From JAJPHT01 sp035687045 (lineage in GTDB: Archaea > Thermoplasmatota > SW-10-69-26 > JACQPN01 > JAJPHT01): a stretch of 18,302 nt of DNA. The notes under the pieces are model-generated. The model was not told the origin of the DNA and ran no database searches. It worked only from the letters and a program-made list of their open reading frames with translations. Made by a program: the position numbers and the translations under genes. Positions 13,722-18,302 of the stretch are shown piece by piece (the first letter of the stretch is position 1; each line of letters opens with the position of its first letter). The stretch is taken from the NCBI GenBank assembly GCA_035687045.1, contig DASRYU010000028.1, positions 1 through 18,302 of the forward strand, written 5' to 3'.

Positions 13722-14507
13722 ATGACGACGTACGAGAACGTCCTCGTCGAGCGCGACGGTTCCATCGCGGTCCTCACGGTCAACCGCCCCAAGGCGCTCA
13801 ACGCGATGAACCACGCCACGCTCCAGGACCTCCAGCGCGCGGTCGAGGCGCTCGACGCGGACCCGGGCGTGGCCGTCATCATCGTCACCGGCTCCGGCGA
13901 GAAGGCGTTCGTCGCGGGCGCCGATATCAGCGAGATGGCGAACTTCGGGCCGACGCAGGCGGAGGAGCACGCCCGGCGCGGCCAAGCCGCCGTCGCCGCG
14001 TTCGAGCGCGCGCGGAAGCCCGTCATCGCGGCCATCAACGGCTATGCGCTCGGCGGCGGCCTCGAGCTCGCGCTCGCCTGCGACATCCGCATCGCGAGCG
14101 AGAACGCGCAGGTGGGGCTCCCCGAGGTCAGCCTCGCCGTCATCCCCGGCTTCGGCGGCACGCAGCGGCTTGCGCGCATCGTCGGCGAGGGGCGCGCGAA
14201 GGAGCTCGTCTTCACCGGCCGCCGCGTCAAGGCGGAGGAAGCGCTCGCCATCGGCCTCGTGAACAAGGTCGTCCCGCAGGCGCAGCTTCTCGAGACGGCG
14301 AAGCAGATGGCGCGCGACATCATGGCGAACGGCCCGGTCGCCGTGCGCCTCGCGAAGGAGGTCATCCACGACGGCCTGGCGACGGACCTCCAGACGGGCC
14401 TCGTCCTCGAGCAGAAGGCGTTCGGCCTCGCGTTCGCCACGCACGACCAGAAGGAGGGCATGAAGGCCTTCCTCGAGAAGCGCAAGCCCAGCTGGAAGGG
14501 CGAGTAG
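13722..14507 (+). CDS. Enoyl-CoA hydratase (crotonase family)
   Basis: From ATG 13722 the protein has 261 residues, the usual length. It has the oxyanion-hole segments FVAGADISEM (63-72) and ALGGGLELAL (109-118), and both catalytic glutamates are present: E115 in GGGLELAL and E135 in LPEVSLAVIPGFGGTQRL. It should add water to trans-2-enoyl-CoA in fatty-acid or amino-acid breakdown, or in a carbon fixation cycle. The exact acyl chain cannot be read from sequence. An ATG at 13692 would add ten residues (MKRAPRVAAA) outside the family; promoter spacing does not exclude it. Its stop is 4 nt from that of the convergent surface protein gene. No pathway partner lies next to it. Confidence 0.9.
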   Translation: MTTYENVLVERDGSIAVLTVNRPKALNAMNHATLQDLQRAVEALDADPGVAVIIVTGSGEKAFVAGADISEMANFGPTQAEEHARRGQAAVAAFERARKPVIAAINGYALGGGLELALACDIRIASENAQVGLPEVSLAVIPGFGGTQRLARIVGEGRAKELVFTGRRVKAEEALAIGLVNKVVPQAQLLETAKQMARDIMANGPVAVRLAKEVIHDGLATDLQTGLVLEQKAFGLAFATHDQKEGMKAFLEKRKPSWKGE

Positions 14508-14511
14508 CGCC

Positions 14512-17500
14512 TCAGCCGCGCGGCGCGACGGAGAGCGCGATGCGGTAGGCGGGGCGGGGAACGGGGGAGCCGTCGGCGGCGACGACCTCGAACCAGTCGA
14601 TGAGCCGCGCCTCCTGCGGGGTCCCCGCCTGGTCCCACTGGAGGCGCGCGACGAGCAGGTGGGAGCCGTAGAACCCGCCCTCGGGCACCACGAGATAGAA
14701 CGAGAACTTCCCGGCGCGGTCGCTCGGCCTGCTCTCCCAGAGCACCGTGCCGTCGTCGCCGTAGAGGACGACGTTCCCGTTGGCGGTGCCGTACGCGACG
14801 GCGCGCGTATGCGTGAGCCAGGGGCCGACGCTCAGCGCGGAAGGCGCGCCGTCGTGGCGCACGTGCTCCCAGTCGGAGACGGCCGCGCTCTCCGACGTCG
14901 AGGCCACCGCCGCCGCGCCGATCCATTTTCCCATGACGACGCTGCGCCCGCCGGCGGCGAGGGCGCGAAGCTCGCCCGTCGCGTCGCCGTTGCACGGGGA
15001 GGGCACGCCGTAGCGCCGCGCCCCGCCCAGCACGTCGCAGCTCGAGCCTCCGGGAAGGCCGATGTCGTCCGCCGGAGGCCACACCACGGTCGGAACGGCC
15101 GAGGCGAGCGTGAGGCTCGGCGAGGCGCTCCATGCGAACGCGCCCGTCGCGCCGTCGAACACATGGATGTCGTGATCATCGAGCACGACGACGAGGTCCT
15201 CCACCGTGTCGCCGGTCGCCTCACCGCGGGTCGTGCGAAGGATATCGCGCGGGAGCTCGGTCGAGGCGAGGAGCGCGCGCGTGCTCGGGTCGTACGCCTC
15301 CACCACGTCCTTCCGCGCCAGGAGAAGCGCCGTCGCGCTCGCGGCGATCCCGCGGGTGTCCACCGTCTCCTCGTAGCTCGCCGCGAGGTCCGCGTCGAGG
15401 AGCGCGTAGCCTCCGCGCATGCGAACGACGATGCCGTTGGCGGACGCGACCGCATCCACCACCTCGTCGCGCATCTCCTGCATGGCGATCGGGGCACCCG
15501 ACGCCGGGCTGAGCGTCTGCACCAGCTTTCCAGAGTACGCGACGACGACGTCGCGGAACGGGTCGTACAGCGCCCGCGGCGCCTCGGTCACCTCGCCGGG
15601 CCGCACGGGCGGGAGCACCGCGTCCCAGAGGCTCCTCCCGTCGGCGGCGCGCAGGGCCGTCACCACGCGGTCCTCCCCCATCACGAGGAGCGAGCGGCCC
15701 GCGAGGCCGCGGTCCATCTTCTCGAGCGACGCCGCCTTGCCGCCCGCGCGGTAGGCCCAGGTCGGCGAGCCCGCCGCGTCGATGCGATACACGTACCCGT
15801 CCGTCGTCGCGGCGAACACGCTCGGCGTCGGAAGCCCCGCATCCCAGAGAAGCGTGTGCTCGATGCCCGACGCCGGGAGGTGCGCGCTCGAGATCTCCCA
15901 CGACGCCGTCGGCTCGCAGCCGAGGCTCGGAGGCGAGTACAGGTCGAGCCGCAGCGTGCTCTCGAAGCCGAGCTCCGTGAGCTTCGACACGAGGCTCGTG
16001 AGGTCGCCGTCGGCGCGCATGAGCGTGCCGACCGGGACCTTGCGCGTGCGCGCCTCGAAGCTGGCGTTGGCGAAGGCGTTGTCGAGGTTCACGAACTCGC
16101 CGCCGTCGGGAGAGAGCTGGTAGGAGCCGCTCCCCCGCAACCACGACATCGGCCCGCGCGCGATCGCCTCGACCGAACGCGAGCCACCGAGCGCCGCGTC
16201 CGCGTGCGACCATGGATATCCGTCCGCGGTCGGACCGAGCGCGTCGTGGTCGCCTCGCGACGCCGGCGGCACGTGCAGGGTCGCGATGCCCGGAGCCTTT
16301 CCCCACCCGCGGCCGGTCGCCTCGTACCCATTGTCGAAGCGCAGCGTCACGTTCGGGCCGTCGTAATGCACGGGCTGGATGCTCGTCGGCGCGTCGCTGA
16401 TGACGACCGTCGCCCAGAAGTCCGTCGCCTTGAGGTCCTCCACGACGACCACGTCGCGCGGCTCCGCGGCCTGCCACCACACGCGCTTCCCGTCGGCGCT
16501 CACGGACCAGCCGGAAGGCGGTTTCGACTTCCCCGGCCCCTGCAACACGGAGGCGAACAACGGGGCTCCGTCGCCCTGGTGCATCGCGAGGTCGTAGCCG
16601 CCCGGGATCTCGATCGAGAAGCTGCTGACGCGGATCTCATGGCCGCCGTTGGCGAGCGCGGCGCCGAAGACGGCTTCGCTTCCCGCGCGCATGCCGTAAG
16701 GCGTCGTCGGAGCGAGGACGCGCGGAAGCGAACGCTCGGTCGACGGCACAGGGTACGTGACGATGAGGTTCGACTCGGCGAGGCTGCCGTGCGAGAGGCG
16801 CGCGGTGATGACGTCGAACGGGCGCGCGGGTTCGGTGGGGGCATATGCCGTGAATTCCACTTGAGGGGCCGACGCCTGCGCCCTTGCTCGCAGAATGATG
16901 GTTCGCGTCTTTCCCTCGACGTCTGAAGCTTCTACTTCTTCCCACAATGTGTTTGTTTGAGGATGCCAAACTACATCTGACCAGGCCGCGGGTATGGATA
17001 TTGACAGCAAGGTGCCTGCGGCGACACCAGGGCGCACCTGCAGTGCGAACGAAGCTGTGCCTTGCGCTGGCCTGGGAGACACCTGATCCTGCGAAAGCTC
17101 AGTTGCCAGAACCGGAACGCCGTTTAGCACCCAAAACAGTGACGCTGCGCCGCGCCCCTGGACCTCTGCCGCCGTGAGGCTCCACGTCGTCCTACCCATA
17201 TGCGCCTGTGCGTCAGCATACTCAACGCGAATGCGCACCGCCTCTCCCTCAGGCCGAACTAACCTGCTCCCGTGTACAGCAGCGATACCCCAAGTGAGAG
17301 CCTCACTTCCGCTCGCGCTCGTGCGGGAAGCGACTGGCAGGAGGTAAGTGTCATCACGATGCCAATCTATTGTCCCCGTCGAGCCGACAACGCGTCCTGA
17401 GCCATGGAGAGGATACACGTTCTCATAGTTGTCCAGGGTCAGATCAACGTCGTACCCGCCACCATAGCGGTCCGCGATCGCTAGCTTCCAATATTCATGA

Positions 17501-17733
17501 TCCCCGCGGATGCCTTGCAGAATGAGGTCATCCAGCAGATTGGACGGCACGCACGTCCCGCCGGGATACTCGATGGCGCGCCATGCCGCCAAAGAATCTC
17601 GCGCCCGAGTCGTGAGCTGTTTGTCGAGGCTGAGCATGACAACGTCCGTGGCGGGGACGCTTGTGATGGTGCTGACTGCCACGAACATGATGGTGAGCAT
17701 CACGAACACCTCCAACGTGTGCGTCGATCCCAC
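14512..17733 (-). CDS. Giant membrane-anchored surface protein with beta-propeller-like region
   Basis: This 1073-residue protein has one hydrophobic helix at about 8-28 (LEVFVMLTIMFVAVSTITSV), pilin-like in having a glutamate just before it, with the rest outside the cell. Residues 30-270 form a first ectodomain and 270-600 beta-rich domains. About 625-1000 hold repeated units resembling PQQ/WD40 blades, such as SVFAATTDGYVYRIDAAGSP, RVVTALRAADGRSLWDAVLP and VVLYGDDGTVLWES. A role in surface attachment or binding is inferred. The start is GTG 17733, with ATG 17700 a possible alternative. Base composition changes sharply near 16,850-16,930: by hand count 49/60 G+C at 15601-15660, against 25/60 at 16921-16980 and 33/60 at 17341-17400. 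The frame stays open throughout. Confidence 0.8.
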   Translation of the reverse strand: MGSTHTLEVFVMLTIMFVAVSTITSVPATDVVMLSLDKQLTTRARDSLAAWRAIEYPGGTCVPSNLLDDLILQGIRGDHEYWKLAIADRYGGGYDVDLTLDNYENVYPLHGSGRVVGSTGTIDWHRDDTYLLPVASRTSASGSEALTWGIAAVHGSRLVRPEGEAVRIRVEYADAQAHMGRTTWSLTAAEVQGRGAASLFWVLNGVPVLATELSQDQVSPRPAQGTASFALQVRPGVAAGTLLSISIPAAWSDVVWHPQTNTLWEEVEASDVEGKTRTIILRARAQASAPQVEFTAYAPTEPARPFDVITARLSHGSLAESNLIVTYPVPSTERSLPRVLAPTTPYGMRAGSEAVFGAALANGGHEIRVSSFSIEIPGGYDLAMHQGDGAPLFASVLQGPGKSKPPSGWSVSADGKRVWWQAAEPRDVVVVEDLKATDFWATVVISDAPTSIQPVHYDGPNVTLRFDNGYEATGRGWGKAPGIATLHVPPASRGDHDALGPTADGYPWSHADAALGGSRSVEAIARGPMSWLRGSGSYQLSPDGGEFVNLDNAFANASFEARTRKVPVGTLMRADGDLTSLVSKLTELGFESTLRLDLYSPPSLGCEPTASWEISSAHLPASGIEHTLLWDAGLPTPSVFAATTDGYVYRIDAAGSPTWAYRAGGKAASLEKMDRGLAGRSLLVMGEDRVVTALRAADGRSLWDAVLPPVRPGEVTEAPRALYDPFRDVVVAYSGKLVQTLSPASGAPIAMQEMRDEVVDAVASANGIVVRMRGGYALLDADLAASYEETVDTRGIAASATALLLARKDVVEAYDPSTRALLASTELPRDILRTTRGEATGDTVEDLVVVLDDHDIHVFDGATGAFAWSASPSLTLASAVPTVVWPPADDIGLPGGSSCDVLGGARRYGVPSPCNGDATGELRALAAGGRSVVMGKWIGAAAVASTSESAAVSDWEHVRHDGAPSALSVGPWLTHTRAVAYGTANGNVVLYGDDGTVLWESRPSDRAGKFSFYLVVPEGGFYGSHLLVARLQWDQAGTPQEARLIDWFEVVAADGSPVPRPAYRIALSVAPRG

Positions 17734-17815
17734 GCCCCTTCACCAGCCGTGAATTCCTCATTTTCTCATCGGCGGCGGCCTTGAGGCTGCGCGGCCAGAG
17801 GGGGCGGCGGGCCGA
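17734..17815 (-). promoter_or_regulatory. Intergenic region upstream of the giant surface protein
   Basis: On the minus strand GAGAAAATGAGGAATTC (about 17755-17771) is the only AT-rich island and lies about 30 bp before GTG 17733, a plausible promoter element. The remainder (17775-17815) is GC-rich and featureless. Confidence 0.3.
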
Positions 17816-18302
17816 TTAGCCCGTATCGTAAGCTATGATGTATGCTAGCCCTCCACGGTTGTCGTTGCCTCGGCCGCTTCCAGTCGTACCCGCGGTCCAC
17901 GTACAGTCGTTGCAGGCCAACGGGTGAGCCATTCCGCTCGTGAGCGCATACCAGACGTCCGCCGACGCCGTTTCGTCGACGAACCAGGCGCGCCCGCCAC
18001 GGTCATAGCCCCAGAGCCAAGTGCTGCTCGAACTCGAGATGTACTCGTCGGCTCCCGCGCGGTCCCACATTAGGGCGAGACCCCCGTTCTCGGAGAAGCC
18101 TCCTGACGAGAACCAAGCTCGATAGTGGTCGTTTCCCGCATCGTCTCTGTAGTAACCGAGAACGGAGTTCGTGTAGCCGAGGCTGTCCCATCCGAAGTGC
18201 CAGTCGTTCCCCGCGACGTCTCGGAAGACGCCGATGCCGATGCCGCCGCTTCCGGCTGAGCCGGCCGCGCTCGTGGGCGTGTACGAGTCGTCGCCGCCCA
18301 GC
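17816..18302 (-). CDS. C-terminal part of a D-x-AGND-x-Y repeat protein (5' end beyond window)
   Basis: The frame is open from the window edge (18301) to TAA at 17816, giving 161 residues with no start in view; the first in-frame ATG (18070) lies inside a repeat and is not the start. Four degenerate units of 25-29 residues can be aligned: GVFRDVAGNDWHFGW, GYYRDDAGNDHYRAW, ALMWDRAGADEYISS and AWFVDETASADVWYA. The pattern of hydrophobic residues then D-x-A-G-x-D-x-Y recalls GND-Y beta-repeat proteins of secreted type. The tail has a cysteine pair (ACNDC) and is glycine-rich. Base composition is lower in G+C than most of the window, like the 5' part of the neighbouring gene. The function is unknown; an extracellular location is inferred. 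Confidence 0.75.
   Translation of the reverse strand, partial: LGGDDSYTPTSAAGSAGSGGIGIGVFRDVAGNDWHFGWDSLGYTNSVLGYYRDDAGNDHYRAWFSSGGFSENGGLALMWDRAGADEYISSSSSTWLWGYDRGGRAWFVDETASADVWYALTSGMAHPLACNDCTWTAGTTGSGRGNDNRGGLAYIIAYDTG

Noticed and set aside
11063..14548. Plus-strand open frame of 1161 codons across the deoxyhypusine synthase and lipoprotein genes
   Set aside because: No motif and antisense-type composition; it crosses three well-supported genes.
14659..16926. Plus-strand open frame opposite the giant surface protein
   Set aside because: Composition is that of a GC-rich antisense frame; it ends where the G+C content falls, which shows that it is open only because of base composition.
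17816..18070. Short 84-residue gene starting at ATG 18070
   Set aside because: The same frame is open to the window edge and contains two further repeat units upstream, so the methionine is internal.

Overview
The window reads as chromosomal DNA from a high-GC, non-halophilic archaeon, most likely a euryarchaeote of the Thermoplasmatota type. The archaeal signs are a DTD2-type D-aminoacyl-tRNA deacylase, deoxyhypusine synthase, a TrmB-family regulator, a COG2108 radical SAM protein and TATA-like boxes 26-30 bp before GTG/ATG starts, which suggests leaderless transcripts. The proteins lack the extreme acidity of haloarchaea. The lineage is an inference; there is no rRNA or tRNA in the window to test it. 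No CRISPR array, insertion sequence or tRNA was seen.

Layout, left to right. 1-242: start of a secreted protein (minus), with its promoter and a small repeat cluster upstream. 441-3916: a minus-strand run of TrmB-like regulator, CopD-like four-helix membrane protein, lipoprotein and COG2108 radical SAM protein. 4067-5014: a divergent polyprenyl diphosphate synthase. 5017-5910: a cysteine-rich secreted protein (minus), divergent from a hydroquinone-type ring-cleaving dioxygenase at 6015-6989. 6995-9876: a minus-strand operon of DTD2 and two ArsA/Get3-like ATPases. 9877-10232: a non-coding stretch with the operon promoter and a perfect 16-bp palindrome. 10233-12604: a minus-strand operon of deoxyhypusine synthase, a small membrane protein and a Cas4-like nuclease carrying two membrane helices. 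12635-13639: a lipoprotein (minus), divergent from an enoyl-CoA hydratase at 13722-14507. 14512-17733: a very large membrane-anchored surface protein with a beta-propeller-like C-terminal part. 17816-18302: the C-terminal end of a secreted-type repeat protein.

The best candidates for something not well described are: (i) the two translationally coupled ArsA-like ATPases, whose P-loops have complementary defects, pointing to an obligate heterodimer in an operon with a translation quality-control enzyme; (ii) the membrane-embedded Cas4-like nuclease, made from a deoxyhypusine synthase operon and with its ribosome-binding site in a hairpin; (iii) the secreted protein with a triplicated, strictly spaced cysteine module; and (iv) the abrupt base-composition change inside the 1073-residue surface protein gene. 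Genes are tightly packed: three convergent pairs are separated by only 2, 5 and 4 bp.
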